From the NCBI RefSeq assembly GCF_018390635.1, contig NZ_JAHBGE010000047.1:115834-179833 (forward strand): a stretch of DNA of 64,000 nt. Direction: 5' to 3'. Source of the stretch: Ancylobacter lacus (GTDB lineage: Bacteria > Pseudomonadota > Alphaproteobacteria > Rhizobiales > Xanthobacteraceae). Of the stretch, positions 18,376 to 28,971 are shown piece by piece (position 1 is the first letter of the stretch; each line of letters starts with the position of its first letter). The position numbers and the translations under genes are program-made. The notes under the pieces are model-generated. The model worked only from the letters and a program-made list of their open reading frames with translations, had not been told where the DNA came from and did no database searches.

Positions 18376-18825
18376 ATGACCGAGAAGCTGACCGCGATCG
18401 AGGAAGCCTGCGTGACCCTCGGCCTGCGGATGACCGACCAGCGCCGGGTGATCGCCCGCGTCATCGCCGAGGCCCAGGACCACCCCGACGTCGAAGAGCT
18501 GCACCGTCGCGCTGCGGCGGTGGACGACCGCATCTCCATCTCGACCGTGTACCGCACGGTGAAGCTGTTCGAGGACGCCGGCATCATCGAGCGCCACGAC
18601 TTCCGGGACGGCCGCTCCCGCTACGAGCCGGTGCCGGACGAGCATCACGACCACCTCATCGACCTGCGGTCGGGCCAGGTGGTGGAGTTCCGGTCGGAGG
18701 AGATCGAACAGCTCCAGGAGGAGATCGCCCGGCGGCTGGGCTTCCGCCTCGTCGGCCACCGGCTGGAGCTCTATGGCGTCCCCCTCGATGCCAAGACAGG
18801 CAGCCGCACGGGCTCGAAGAGCTGA
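18376..18825 (+). CDS. fur: Fur-family metal-responsive regulator
   Basis: DNA-binding repressor (149 aa) with an N-terminal winged helix (LGLRMTDQRRVIARVIAEAQDHPDVEELHRRA...SISTVYRTVKLFEDAGIIERHDF) and a C-terminal dimer domain with metal ligands in DEHHDHLIDL. The CxxC zinc sites of gammaproteobacterial Fur are absent, as is usual in alphaproteobacteria. There Fur often acts as the manganese regulator Mur, so iron versus manganese is open. I chose the ATG at 18376; a TTG at 18316 would add an unsupported tail. plsC begins 3 bases after its stop. Confidence 0.88.
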   Translation: MTEKLTAIEEACVTLGLRMTDQRRVIARVIAEAQDHPDVEELHRRAAAVDDRISISTVYRTVKLFEDAGIIERHDFRDGRSRYEPVPDEHHDHLIDLRSGQVVEFRSEEIEQLQEEIARRLGFRLVGHRLELYGVPLDAKTGSRTGSKS

Positions 18826-18828
18826 GCC

Positions 18829-19614
18829 ATGCGGGTCTGGGCGGTGCTGGTCGCCGTGGTCCTCGCGACCCTGATCGGCCTGCCGCTGCAATGGCTCTCG
18901 CTCCGGCTCGGCCTGCCGAGCCGTCGCTGGATTCCGCCGGTTTTCCACCGGCTCCTGCTTGCCCTCATCGGCGTGCGGGTGACCAGCCACGGCACTCCGG
19001 CAGGCGACCGCCCGCTGATCATCGTCGCCAACCATGTCTCGTGGCTCGACATACCGGTGCTGGGATCGCGGATGCCGCTCGGCTTCATCGCCAAGAGCGA
19101 GGTCGGCCGCTGGCCCGGCATCGGCATGCTGGCGCGGCTGCAGCGGACGGTCTTCGTCGACCGTTCCAGCCGCGCCGCCACCGGGCGGGTCAACGAGGCG
19201 ATCGCGGCGCGGCTGCGCGAGGGCGACCCGGTCGTGCTGTTCGCCGAAGGCACGTCCAGCGACGGCAACCGCGTTCTGCCGTTCCGCTCGGCGCTGCTGG
19301 GGGCGACGCGGGAGGCCTTTGGCGGCGGGCCCGGCGCGGTGGTTCAGCCGGTGGCGATCGCCTATGTCCGGCAGGCCGGCCTTCCGCTCGGGCGGGCGCG
19401 CCGGCCCCTGGTGGCGTGGTATGGCGACATGGACCTCGTCCCGCACCTCGCCGAGGTGCTGCGGCGGGGGGCGATCGATGTCGAACTGCATTTCGGCGAA
19501 CCGATCGCCGGCGGCGACCGCAAGGCGGTGACGCTGGCGGCCGAACGGGCATCGCGCGCGCTTCTCGCCGCCGCCCTGACCGGCCGCAGCCGCCCGCCGG
19601 ATTCCCCGGCCTGA
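18829..19614 (+). CDS. plsC: 1-acyl-sn-glycerol-3-phosphate acyltransferase (PlsC/OlsA-like)
   Basis: Membrane-bound acyltransferase (261 aa) making phosphatidic acid, or in some rhizobia ornithine lipid. It has one N-terminal membrane segment (about residues 4-20), the catalytic HX4D motif NHVSWLD (about residues 65-71), the substrate motif FAEGTSSDGNRVLPF (about residues 139-153) and a later QPVAIAYV block. It is translationally close to fur. OlsA in Sinorhizobium belongs to the same family, so the acyl acceptor is not decided by sequence alone. Confidence 0.85.
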   Translation: MRVWAVLVAVVLATLIGLPLQWLSLRLGLPSRRWIPPVFHRLLLALIGVRVTSHGTPAGDRPLIIVANHVSWLDIPVLGSRMPLGFIAKSEVGRWPGIGMLARLQRTVFVDRSSRAATGRVNEAIAARLREGDPVVLFAEGTSSDGNRVLPFRSALLGATREAFGGGPGAVVQPVAIAYVRQAGLPLGRARRPLVAWYGDMDLVPHLAEVLRRGAIDVELHFGEPIAGGDRKAVTLAAERASRALLAAALTGRSRPPDSPA

Positions 19615-19873
19615 GCGCGGGGCCGACGGAAAAAGAGCCCCGCCGGCCGGCCGACATTCCCTTTTGCCGGGAATCCGGCTAAACAGGAGAGGCATGGCCT
19701 GAGGAGCAGATACCAATCTCGACCTCCATACGCGCAAGCTGGGCACCAGCGAGCTGGAAACGAGCGGGGATAGGCGTTCGGGCCTTCACCGCGCCGTCGC
19801 ATCGACGCGCGACTGTTCCACCTCTTCGGCCCCTCCGCGCATGCCTGCGGCCGGTCTCACACGTCGATACGCC

Positions 19874-21309
<1,436 letters not shown>

Positions 21310-21313
<4 letters not shown>

Positions 21314-22458
21314 GCGTGCGGCGTCCCGGATCCGACCAAGACCGTGCGCGGGGCGACAGGCCCGGCGGCGAGCGCAGTGCCGAGCGGACGGGCGAGCGCA
21401 CGCTGGTGCAGCCGCGCCCCGCTGCCGCCGGCACCCGGGCGAGCTGGGCCGACACCGTGGCCGACGCTCCCCTGCAGCTCGTGCTCGCCTTCGACGACAA
21501 CAAGCTCGCCAGCCTGCTGTTCGGCCATTACGGCCAGAACCTCGCCCTCATCGAACGCCGGCTCGAGGTGGTCGCGGAACAGCGCGGCAACCACGTCACG
21601 CTGGAAGGCTCGCGCGAGGCCTGCGAGCAGGCCCGCCACGTGCTGGAAACGCTGTATGCCCGCCTCAAGAAGGGCGCCGAACTCGGACCCGGCGATGTCG
21701 AAGGCGTCATCCGCGAGGCGGCCTCGCAGGGCTTCCTGTTCGACTTCGACCCCGCCGCCCGGCGCCAGAGCTTCGACGAAATCCAGCTCCGCCGCCGCCC
21801 GGTGCGGGCCCGGACCGCGGCGCAGGACGCCTATATCCGGGCGCTGAAGCGGCAGACGCTGGTGTTCGGCGTCGGCCCAGCCGGCACCGGCAAGACCTGG
21901 CTGGCGGTGGCCTATGCGGTGCACCTGCTGGAGCGCCGGGCGGTGGACCGGCTCATCCTCTCCCGCCCGGCGGTGGAGGCCGGCGAACGGCTCGGCTTCC
22001 TGCCCGGCGACATGAAGGAGAAGGTCGACCCCTATCTGCGCCCGATCTACGACGCCCTTCACGACCTGATGGACCGCGCCTTCGTCGAGCGCGCCCTGGT
22101 CTCCGGCGAGATCGAGATCGCCCCGCTCGCCTTCATGCGCGGGCGCACGCTGGCCAATGCCTGCGTCATCCTCGACGAGGCGCAGAACACCACCTCCATG
22201 CAGATGAAGATGTTCCTCACCCGCCTGGGCGAGAACTCGCATATGATCGTCACCGGCGACCCCACCCAGATCGACCTGCCGCCCGGCCAGACCTCCGGGC
22301 TTGCCGAGGCGGTCGACCTGCTGGGGGCGGTCGAAGGGGTGGAGGTCTGCCATTTCGGCGCGGCGGACGTGGTGCGCCACGAGCTGGTCGGCCGGATCGT
22401 CGCCGCCTATGACAGCCGCCGGCCGGCCCCGGCCGCGCCGGACAGGAACAGCCGATGA
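21310..22458 (+). CDS. phoH: PhoH-like ATPase
   Basis: Cytoplasmic P-loop protein (382 aa) with Walker [10 protein letters not shown] (about residues 193-201), Walker [12 protein letters not shown] and [13 protein letters not shown], the helicase-like PhoH fold. It has an N-terminal single-strand RNA-binding (KH-like) part. The GTG start overlaps the miaB stop (GTGA), and ybeY overlaps its own stop. The miaB-phoH-ybeY-corC-lnt order is widely conserved and suggests a role in ribosome or RNA quality control, known only in outline. Confidence 0.93.
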
Positions 22459-22955
22459 GCGATGGCTCTCCCATCGAAGTGGACGTTCTGGTGGAGGCCG
22501 ACGCCTGGTCGGCCCTGCCGGAGGCGGCCGACCTCATCGTCCGGGCGGTCACCGCGGTCTGCCTGCGCGAGGCGGCGGAGCTTTCCGACGGCGCCGAGAT
22601 CGCGGTGATGCTGACCGACGACGCGGGCATCCGCGCCCTCAACCGGGACTGGCGCGGCAAGGACAAGGCAACCAACGTGCTGTCCTTTCCCTCGCCGGAC
22701 GTGGCGCGGGAAGGGGGCGATCCCCATCTGGGCGATATCGCCATCGCCTACGAAACGTTGGAACGGGAGGCCATCAGTGAAGGCAAGCCCGTCGCCAACC
22801 ACCTCGTGCACCTCGCGGTGCACGGCACGCTGCATCTCATCGGCCACGATCATGAGGACGGCGCCGAGGCCGAGGCCATGGAAGCGCTGGAGCGCGCGAT
22901 CCTCGCCGAACTCGGGGTACCCGACCCTTATGCCGAGACCGAACCCCTGATCTGA
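22455..22955 (+). CDS. ybeY: rRNA maturation endoribonuclease YbeY
   Basis: Single-domain metalloenzyme (166 aa) acting in 16S rRNA 3' maturation and ribosome quality control. The zinc motif HGTLHLIGHDH (H3xH5xH, about residues 116-126) and the KATNVLSFPSP block are both present. ATGA overlap with phoH. Length is standard. Confidence 0.95.
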   Translation: MSDGSPIEVDVLVEADAWSALPEAADLIVRAVTAVCLREAAELSDGAEIAVMLTDDAGIRALNRDWRGKDKATNVLSFPSPDVAREGGDPHLGDIAIAYETLEREAISEGKPVANHLVHLAVHGTLHLIGHDHEDGAEAEAMEALERAILAELGVPDPYAETEPLI

Positions 22956-22962
22956 ACACATC

Positions 22963-24162
22963 ATGACCATGACCAGTCCCACCGACCAGCCTCCAAGTCC
23001 CACCCCGCCGCCGGGCCGCCCGCGTGACGAACGCAGCGGCGCGCGCAGCGGCGGCTCCCCCTCCCCCGCCGGCCGGGCGGAAGCACGCGACCGCGGCGGC
23101 CTGCTCGACCGCCTGCGCGGCCTGCTCGGCGGCTGGCGGTCCACCGGGTCGCTGCGGCACGACCTCGCCGAGGCACTGGCCTCCGACCCTGAGGTCGGCG
23201 CAGACCTGACCGTCACCGAGCGGTCGATGCTCAAGAACATCCTGGAGCTGCGCGAACTGCGCGTCGGCGACGTGATGGTGCCGCGCGCCGACATCGTCGC
23301 GGTGCAGAAGGACATCAGCCTCGGCGAACTGCTCGCGGTCTTCGCGAATGCCGGCCATTCGCGGCTCGTCGTGTTCGACGATACGCTCGACGACCCGGTC
23401 GGCATGGTCCATATCCGCGACCTCGTCGCCCACCTCACCCAGCGCGCGCTGACGCCGCGCGGCACCCCCGCCCGCCGGGAACCCGCGCCTGCGGGCGAGC
23501 GCGAGACGCGCGAGACGGCGGCGGTGCCGACCTTCAATCTCAAGGCAATCGACCTCACCGTCTCGCTGAGCGCCGCCAAGCTGATCCGCCGCCTGCTCTT
23601 CGTGCCGCCCTCCATGCCGTCGATCGAGCTGCTGGCGAGCATGCAGGCGAGCCGCATCCACCTCGCCCTCGTCGTCGACGAGTATGGCGGCACGGACGGC
23701 ATCGTCTCGATGGAAGACCTGGTCGAGGAGATCGTCGGCGACATTGAAGACGAGCACGACGACGACGAGGTGCCGCTCATCGCCCGGCAGGCCGATGGCA
23801 GCTTCATCGCCGATGCCCGGGCCGGCCTCGAGGACGTCGCCGAAGCCGTCGATCCCGCTTTCGCGCTGGGCGAGGAGGCCGAGGAGGTCGACACGCTGGG
23901 CGGCCTGCTGGTGACGCTGGCCGGACGCGTGCCGGTGCGGGGCGAGATCGTCGCCGGGCCCGGCAGCTTCGAGATCGAGGTGCTGGACGCCGATCCCCGC
24001 CGGGTCAAGCGGCTGCGCATCATGCAGGCGCGCGGCACGAGCACGCCGGCCGCCCGGCCGCGCGCCAACCCGCCGGAGGAGCCGGTGCGCAGCAGCCTGC
24101 CGGCGCCGGCCGAACAGGCCGATGCCCACGCGGCCCTGCGCCGCGACACCGACGCGGCGTGA
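22963..24162 (+). CDS. corC: CBS-domain and CorC_HlyC-domain protein (hemolysin C-like)
   Basis: A 399-aa cytoplasmic protein. After a Pro/Arg-rich low-complexity N-terminus (about residues 1-45) come two CBS domains (VGDVMVPRADIVAVQ... and FVPPSMPSIELLASMQASRIHLALVVDEYGGTDGIVSMEDLVEEIVGDIEDEHD) and the C-terminal CorC/transporter-associated domain. Linked to magnesium/cobalt homeostasis or membrane function in homologues. lnt overlaps its stop, which fits the common corC-lnt pairing. Confidence 0.9.
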   Translation: MTMTSPTDQPPSPTPPPGRPRDERSGARSGGSPSPAGRAEARDRGGLLDRLRGLLGGWRSTGSLRHDLAEALASDPEVGADLTVTERSMLKNILELRELRVGDVMVPRADIVAVQKDISLGELLAVFANAGHSRLVVFDDTLDDPVGMVHIRDLVAHLTQRALTPRGTPARREPAPAGERETRETAAVPTFNLKAIDLTVSLSAAKLIRRLLFVPPSMPSIELLASMQASRIHLALVVDEYGGTDGIVSMEDLVEEIVGDIEDEHDDDEVPLIARQADGSFIADARAGLEDVAEAVDPAFALGEEAEEVDTLGGLLVTLAGRVPVRGEIVAGPGSFEIEVLDADPRRVKRLRIMQARGTSTPAARPRANPPEEPVRSSLPAPAEQADAHAALRRDTDAA

Positions 24163-25826
24163 CGTTCTTCCAGCCTGACGCCGGGCCGCAGCCGGCCCGG
24201 CGGAGTCCGCCCGCGCCTCAGGGCGTTGGCGACACGCTCGAACGCCTGAGTCTCCATATCGCGGGATTGCGGGGCTGGCGGCGCCGGGGCGCTGCCCTCG
24301 GCGCCGGGTTGGCTTCGGCGCTGGCCATGCCGCCGCTGGCGCTGTGGCCGGTGCTGGCGTTCACCCTGCCCGTTCTGGTCTGGCTGATCGACGGCACCCG
24401 CGGCCAGGGCCGGCGCGGAGTCGGGGCCGCGTTTGGCATCGGCTGGTGGTTTGGCTTCGGCTATCTCCTCGCCGGGCTATGGTGGATCGGCAATGCCCTG
24501 CTGGTGCAGGCCGACGTCTTCGCCTGGCTGCTGCCCTTCGCCGTTCTGGCCCTGCCGGCGGGGCTCGCGCTGCATCTGGGGCTCGGCTGCGCGCTGGCCC
24601 GGCTGGCCTGGCCGACAGGGCCGCTGCGCATCCTCGCGCTTGCCGGCAGCCTGACCGCGGCGGACTGGCTGCGCGGGCACCTGCTCACTGGATTTCCCTG
24701 GAACAGCTTCGGCTATGCCCTCGCCAGCGACCTGCGACTGGCCCAGGCGGCGGCGCTTTTCGGGCTCTGGGGCCTCGGCTTCGTCACCGTCGCGACGCTG
24801 GCGGCACCGGCGCTGCTGGCAGAGGGTCGTTCTTCAGGCCGGACGCGGCTCGGCCTGCCCCTGCTCGCCGGGCTCTTGCTCGCCGTCCTGTGGGGGACGG
24901 GGGAATGGCGTCTCGCCACGACCACCGTGGCCGACGTGCCGGGGGTCAAGCTGCGCATCATGCAGCCCGACCTGCCGCAGGACGAAAAATTCCGCTACGA
25001 CGCCCGCGAGCGGGTGATGGACCTCTATGTCGCCACCAGCGAGAGCGAGGGCGGCCTTGCCGGAATCACCCAGCTCATCTGGCCGGAATCGGCCTTTCCG
25101 TTCTTTCTCGAGCGCGAGCCCGCCGCGCTGATGCGCATCGCCAGCATGTTGCCGCCCGGCACATCGCTGATCACCGGCGCCGCGCGCATCGAGGGCGACG
25201 GAACACAACCTCCGCGTGTCTATAACAGCATTCGGGCCATCGCCGCCGACGGCGCGATTCTGGCCACCGCGGACAAGGTCCATCTCGTGCCGTTCGGCGA
25301 ATATCTGCCGTTCCAGCCGCTGCTCGAAAGCATCGGCCTGGAGCAGTTGACCCGGGTCCGCGGCGGCTTCTCGGCGGCCTCCCGGCGCAGCGCCATGCAC
25401 CTGCCGGGTTTCCCGACGGTCATGCCGCTCATCTGTTACGAAGCCATTTTTCCCGACGAGGTTCGCGGCGATATCGCCGCCGCCGACAGCCGGCCCGGCG
25501 TGCTGCTGAACCTCAGCAACGATGCCTGGTTCGGCCTCACGCCGGGACCCTACCAGCACTTCGAGCAGGCCCGGCTGCGCGCCGTCGAGCACGGCCTGCC
25601 GATGGTTCGCGCCACCAACAACGGTATCTCCGCACTCGTCGATCCCCTCGGCCGCGTGCGGGGAATGCTACCTCTGGGTGTGCGCGGCGTCCTTGACGGC
25701 CCGTTGCCGACCGCGCTGGAGGCAACACCTTACGAGAGAGGTGGTTTTTTAATACCGCTAGCTCTGGTTCTGATGAGCCTGTCCGTCAGTTTCGCGACAG
25801 CTTGGCATCATACACGCTTTGGTTGA
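24159..25826 (+). CDS. lnt: Apolipoprotein N-acyltransferase
   Basis: Inner-membrane enzyme (555 aa) adding the third acyl chain to lipoproteins. About six N-terminal membrane segments (residues 40-260) precede a nitrilase-fold periplasmic domain with the Glu-Lys-Cys triad seen in WPESAFPF, ATADKVHLVPFGEYLPF and PLICYEAIFPDE. A final membrane segment lies near the C-terminus. GTG start overlapping the corC stop. The last ~80 bases become noticeably AT-richer, leading into the low-GC patch around the next gene. Confidence 0.95.
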   Translation: MTFFQPDAGPQPARRSPPAPQGVGDTLERLSLHIAGLRGWRRRGAALGAGLASALAMPPLALWPVLAFTLPVLVWLIDGTRGQGRRGVGAAFGIGWWFGFGYLLAGLWWIGNALLVQADVFAWLLPFAVLALPAGLALHLGLGCALARLAWPTGPLRILALAGSLTAADWLRGHLLTGFPWNSFGYALASDLRLAQAAALFGLWGLGFVTVATLAAPALLAEGRSSGRTRLGLPLLAGLLLAVLWGTGEWRLATTTVADVPGVKLRIMQPDLPQDEKFRYDARERVMDLYVATSESEGGLAGITQLIWPESAFPFFLEREPAALMRIASMLPPGTSLITGAARIEGDGTQPPRVYNSIRAIAADGAILATADKVHLVPFGEYLPFQPLLESIGLEQLTRVRGGFSAASRRSAMHLPGFPTVMPLICYEAIFPDEVRGDIAAADSRPGVLLNLSNDAWFGLTPGPYQHFEQARLRAVEHGLPMVRATNNGISALVDPLGRVRGMLPLGVRGVLDGPLPTALEATPYERGGFLIPLALVLMSLSVSFATAWHHTRFG

Positions 25827-25933
25827 TCGACGCTTCAAGTGCCTTTGCCTAGACTGACCCAGGGCTGGGCGTCAGATCTCTCCTTGGGCAACCGGGGGGA
25901 GCGATCGTCTTTGCTCGCTTAATGGGGAAAATG

Positions 25934-26344
25934 ATGACTAAGAAGTCGCCGAATCCGATTGACAAGCACGTCGGAAGTCGGGTCCGCATGCGCCGCATGA
26001 TGGTAAGCATGAGCCAGGAAAAACTTGGCGAAAGCTTAGGCATTACTTTCCAGCAGATTCAGAAGTATGAGAAGGGCACCAACCGGATTGGTGCGAGTAG
26101 ACTGCAGCACATATCGAGTGTGCTTGGCGTGCCGGTCTCTTTCTTCTTCGAGGGCGCGCCATCGGGCATGCCGGGCGTTCAGGGTTTCGCCGAAGGCGGC
26201 TCGCCGGCCTATGTCTCCGATTTTCTCGCGACATCCGAGGGACTGGCGCTCACGCGCGCCTTCACCCGCATCGTCGATGCGAAGGTGCGGCGCCGCGTGG
26301 TGGACCTGGTCGAAGCCATCGCGGGAGAGGACGTGCCGGGCTAG
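25934..26344 (+). CDS. XRE-family helix-turn-helix regulator upstream of metK
   Basis: A 136-aa DNA-binding protein. Residues about 8-66 form an HTH_3 domain (NPIDKHVGSRVRMRRMMVSMSQEKLGESLGITFQQIQKYEKGTNRIGASRLQHISSVL). The tail (ATSEGLALTRAFTRIVDAKVRRRVVDLVEAIAG) is the alphaproteobacterial version. I chose the ATG at 25934, six bases after a GGGG tract; ATGs at 25922 and 25931 are alternatives. Position between lnt and metK is conserved in Rhizobiales as I recall, so control of metK is a plausible but unproved role. By hand count 25741-26100 is about 53% G+C against roughly 65-70% around it, and codon use is far less GC-biased in the first half. Confidence 0.85.
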   Translation: MTKKSPNPIDKHVGSRVRMRRMMVSMSQEKLGESLGITFQQIQKYEKGTNRIGASRLQHISSVLGVPVSFFFEGAPSGMPGVQGFAEGGSPAYVSDFLATSEGLALTRAFTRIVDAKVRRRVVDLVEAIAGEDVPG

Positions 26345-26497
26345 GTGACCCGGCGCCGGCGCTCAGGCGGGCGCCACGGCGTTCGTTTTTCCGAACAGTT
26401 TCGGTCTTCCGGCCTTGACGCTTTTTTCCCCCCTTGCCACAAGCGTCGGGCCGGGCGCCGCCGGATGGCGCCGGACTGAACCAGGAGCTGCACTCCC

Positions 26498-27691
26498 GTG
26501 TCCCGCCAAGCCTACCTTTTCACGAGCGAATCCGTCTCCGAAGGGCACCCGGACAAGGTCTGCGACCGGATTTCGGATGAAGTGGTCGACGCCTTTTTCA
26601 AGACCGGCCCGGAACTGGGGTGGGACCCCTCCCATCTCCGCGTCGCCTGCGAGACGCTCGCCACCACCAACCGGGTGGTGATCGCCGGCGAGACCCGGGG
26701 CCCGGCCGGCATCACCAAGGATTACCTCACCCATCTCGCCCGCCTCGCCATCCGCGACATCGGCTACGAGCAGGAAGGCTTCCACTGGGAAACCGCCGAG
26801 ATCGACGTGCTGCTGCACGCCCAGTCGGTCGACATCGCCCAGGGCGTCGATTCCTCGAGCAACAAGGACGAGGGCGCCGGCGACCAGGGCATCATGTTCG
26901 GCTATGCCTGCCGCGAGACGCCGGAGCTGCTGCCCGCGCCGATCTATTACGCCCACCGCATCCTCAAGAGGCTGGCCGAAGCCCGGCATTCCGGCGAGAG
27001 CAGCGTGCTCGGCCCGGACGCCAAGAGCCAGGTCACCGTTCGCTATGAAGGCGGCAAGCCGGTGGAGGTGACGCAGATCGTCCTTTCCACCCAGCATCTC
27101 GATGCCGACCTGTCGTCCCACGACGTCCGCTCCATCGTAGAGCCCTATGTCCGCGAAGCCTTGCCGGCGAGCTGGATCACGCCGGGCACGGTGTGGCACG
27201 TCAACCCCACCGGCAAGTTCGTCATCGGCGGGCCCGACGGCGATTGCGGCCTCACCGGCCGCAAGATCATCGTCGACACCTATGGCGGGGCCGCGCCCCA
27301 TGGCGGCGGCGCGTTCTCCGGCAAGGACCCGACCAAGGTGGACCGCTCGGCGGCCTATGCCGCGCGCTATCTCGCCAAGAACGTGGTGGCGGCGGAGCTG
27401 GCGCAGCGCTGCACCATCCAGCTCGCCTACGCCATCGGCGTGTCGGACCCGCTGGCGGTCTATGTCGATCTCCACGGCACCGGCGAGGTCGACGAGGCGA
27501 AGCTGGAGGTCGTGCTGCGCGAGGTGATGAACCTGCGGCCGCGCGGCATTCGCGAGCATCTCGGGCTGAACCGGCCGATCTATGCCCGCACCGCCGCCTA
27601 CGGCCATTTCGGCCGCGCGCCGGATGCCGACGGCGGCTTCTCCTGGGAGCGCACCGATCTCGCCGAGGCCATCCGCGCCGCGGTGGCCTGA
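26498..27691 (+). CDS. metK: S-adenosylmethionine synthetase
   Basis: Makes SAM from methionine and ATP (397 aa), the methyl donor for enzymes such as TrmB and MiaB in this window. Family motifs are [25 protein letters not shown] (about residues 9-32), the [12 protein letters not shown] loop, [11 protein letters not shown] and [23 protein letters not shown]. The start is a GTG at 26498, preceded by AGGAG at 26483-26487. The 153-base leader shows no recognisable SAM riboswitch. A TTGACG at 26415-26420 may be a -35 box, but no good -10 follows. Confidence 0.97.
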   Translation: MSRQAYLFTSESVSEGHPDKVCDRISDEVVDAFFKTGPELGWDPSHLRVACETLATTNRVVIAGETRGPAGITKDYLTHLARLAIRDIGYEQEGFHWETAEIDVLLHAQSVDIAQGVDSSSNKDEGAGDQGIMFGYACRETPELLPAPIYYAHRILKRLAEARHSGESSVLGPDAKSQVTVRYEGGKPVEVTQIVLSTQHLDADLSSHDVRSIVEPYVREALPASWITPGTVWHVNPTGKFVIGGPDGDCGLTGRKIIVDTYGGAAPHGGGAFSGKDPTKVDRSAAYAARYLAKNVVAAELAQRCTIQLAYAIGVSDPLAVYVDLHGTGEVDEAKLEVVLREVMNLRPRGIREHLGLNRPIYARTAAYGHFGRAPDADGGFSWERTDLAEAIRAAVA

Positions 27692-27817
27692 CAGCAGGCC
27701 CGCCTCCTGCCCATGGCGGATCCGGCGGCGAACCGCCGGATGTCGCGCCGGCCGAAACGGTTGCGGCCGCGGTCGGCCGCCTGTAAGCGGGCGGGCCATA
27801 ACCCGTCCGAGCATAGA

Positions 27818-28534
27818 ATGACGAGCGAAAGCGACGAGACCGGCCCGCCTCTGCGCGGGGCCGGCTCCTTCTTCGGCCGGCGCCGCGGCAAGACGCTGCG
27901 GCCGCTGCAGGCCGAACTCATGGCGCGCGACCTGCCCAGCCTCGCGCTGCCGACGGATCTGGCCGCCGGCACCCCGCTGGCCGGGCTGTTCCCGCGGCCG
28001 ATGCGCGGCTATCGGCTCGAGATCGGCTTTGGCGGTGGCGAGCGGCTGCTGGACGAGGCGCAGCGCGAACCCGACATCGGGTTCATCGGGGCCGAGGCGT
28101 TCTTCAACGGCGTCGCCAAGGCCACCGCACAGATAACCCGCCTCGGCCTCGACAACGTCCGGCTCCACGGCGACGACGTCGTGCCGCTGCTCGAGAAGCT
28201 GCCGGCCGCGAGCTTCGAGCGCATCGACCTGATGTATCCCGACCCCTGGCCCAAGCGGCGCCACTGGAAGCGCCGCTTCGTGCGTCCCGACAACCTGTCG
28301 CACATCGCCCGGCTGCTCCCGCCGGGCGGCCTGTTCCGCTTCGCGACCGATGTGGAGGATTACGCCGCCTGGACCCTGCGCCACATGCTGGCGGACCCGC
28401 GCTTCGAGTGGACCGCCCGGCGGGCGGGGGACTGGCGGGAGCCTTATCCCGGCTGGCCCGGCACCCGCTACGAGGCCAAGGCGATACGCGAAGGGCGCCA
28501 GCCCGGCTACTACACCTTCCGCCGCGCGGTATAA
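27818..28534 (+). CDS. trmB: tRNA (guanine-N7-)-methyltransferase TrmB
   Basis: SAM-dependent enzyme (238 aa) methylating G46 in the variable loop of tRNAs. The SAM-binding motif LEIGFGGGERLL (about residues 67-78) and the family signature YPDPWPKRRHWKRRFV (about residues 141-156) are present. I chose the ATG at 27818 (MTSESDETGPP); the longer open frame runs back into low-complexity sequence. It lies directly after metK, a conserved pair. Confidence 0.95.
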   Translation: MTSESDETGPPLRGAGSFFGRRRGKTLRPLQAELMARDLPSLALPTDLAAGTPLAGLFPRPMRGYRLEIGFGGGERLLDEAQREPDIGFIGAEAFFNGVAKATAQITRLGLDNVRLHGDDVVPLLEKLPAASFERIDLMYPDPWPKRRHWKRRFVRPDNLSHIARLLPPGGLFRFATDVEDYAAWTLRHMLADPRFEWTARRAGDWREPYPGWPGTRYEAKAIREGRQPGYYTFRRAV

Positions 28535-28549
28535 CCTTGCGCCTCCGCC

Positions 28550-28575
28550 GGAACTCTGCGGTTATCGCGTGAGTT
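28550..28575 (+). promoter_or_regulatory. Candidate EcfG-type general stress promoter
   Basis: GGAAC at 28550-28554 and AGTT at 28572-28575 are 17 bases apart, close to the alphaproteobacterial EcfG consensus (GGAAC-16/17-CGTT). It lies 45 bases before the start of a DUF883 gene, whose family is known for stationary-phase and stress expression in enterobacteria. The -10 part departs from consensus at one base. Confidence 0.55.
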
Positions 28576-28620
28576 AGGAGCGTGTCCGGCGCCTCCGCGT
28601 GCGCCAAGAGGAGAACGATC

Positions 28621-28971
28621 ATGGCCCAGCCGAGCCCGCAGGAAGATTTCGCCAAGCTCACCGACGATCTGGCGACCCTGCGCACCGACGTGGCGAAGCT
28701 CGCCGAAACACTCACCTCCCTCGTAAAGAACGAGAGCGAGGCGATGACCTCCGCCGTTCGCAGCAAGGTCCGCTCCGGCGCCGCCCGGGCCGAGGCGACG
28801 GCCACCAGCCTGCTCGACGAGGGCTCGGCCGCGATCGAGGACGCCAAGGACCGCGCCCGCAACCTCACCACCGACATCACCGACGCGATCGAACGCAACC
28901 CCGTCGGCTCGGTGGTGGCGGCGCTCGGCATCGGCTTCGTCGTCGGCCTGCTGACGCGGGGCCGCGGCTGA
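28621..28971 (+). CDS. DUF883/ElaB-YqjD-like membrane-anchored stress protein
   Basis: A 116-aa protein: a long amphipathic helical N-terminus (about residues 5-90, DDLATLRTDVAKLAETLTSLV...) and a C-terminal membrane anchor with the GSVVAALGIGFVVGLLTRGRG end. This matches the YqjD/ElaB group, inner-membrane proteins that associate with ribosomes in stationary phase in E. coli. GAGGAGAAC precedes the ATG. It has a candidate EcfG promoter just upstream, and its stop shares one base with the start of the next gene. Confidence 0.85.
   Translation: MAQPSPQEDFAKLTDDLATLRTDVAKLAETLTSLVKNESEAMTSAVRSKVRSGAARAEATATSLLDEGSAAIEDAKDRARNLTTDITDAIERNPVGSVVAALGIGFVVGLLTRGRG

Noticed and set aside
19617-19643. 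Terminator after plsC (GCGGGGC/GCCCCGC)
   Set aside because: Seven-bp stem with a 13-base A-rich loop and no T-run; too weak to list as a terminator.
26415-26443. metK promoter from TTGACG
   Set aside because: No convincing -10 hexamer at 16-18 bases; noted in the gene entry only.
26345-26497. SAM riboswitch before metK
   Set aside because: I looked for SAM-II-like and related pairing but saw only GC-rich stems and a short GTTCG/CGAAC hairpin at 26381-26396. A covariance search would be decisive.
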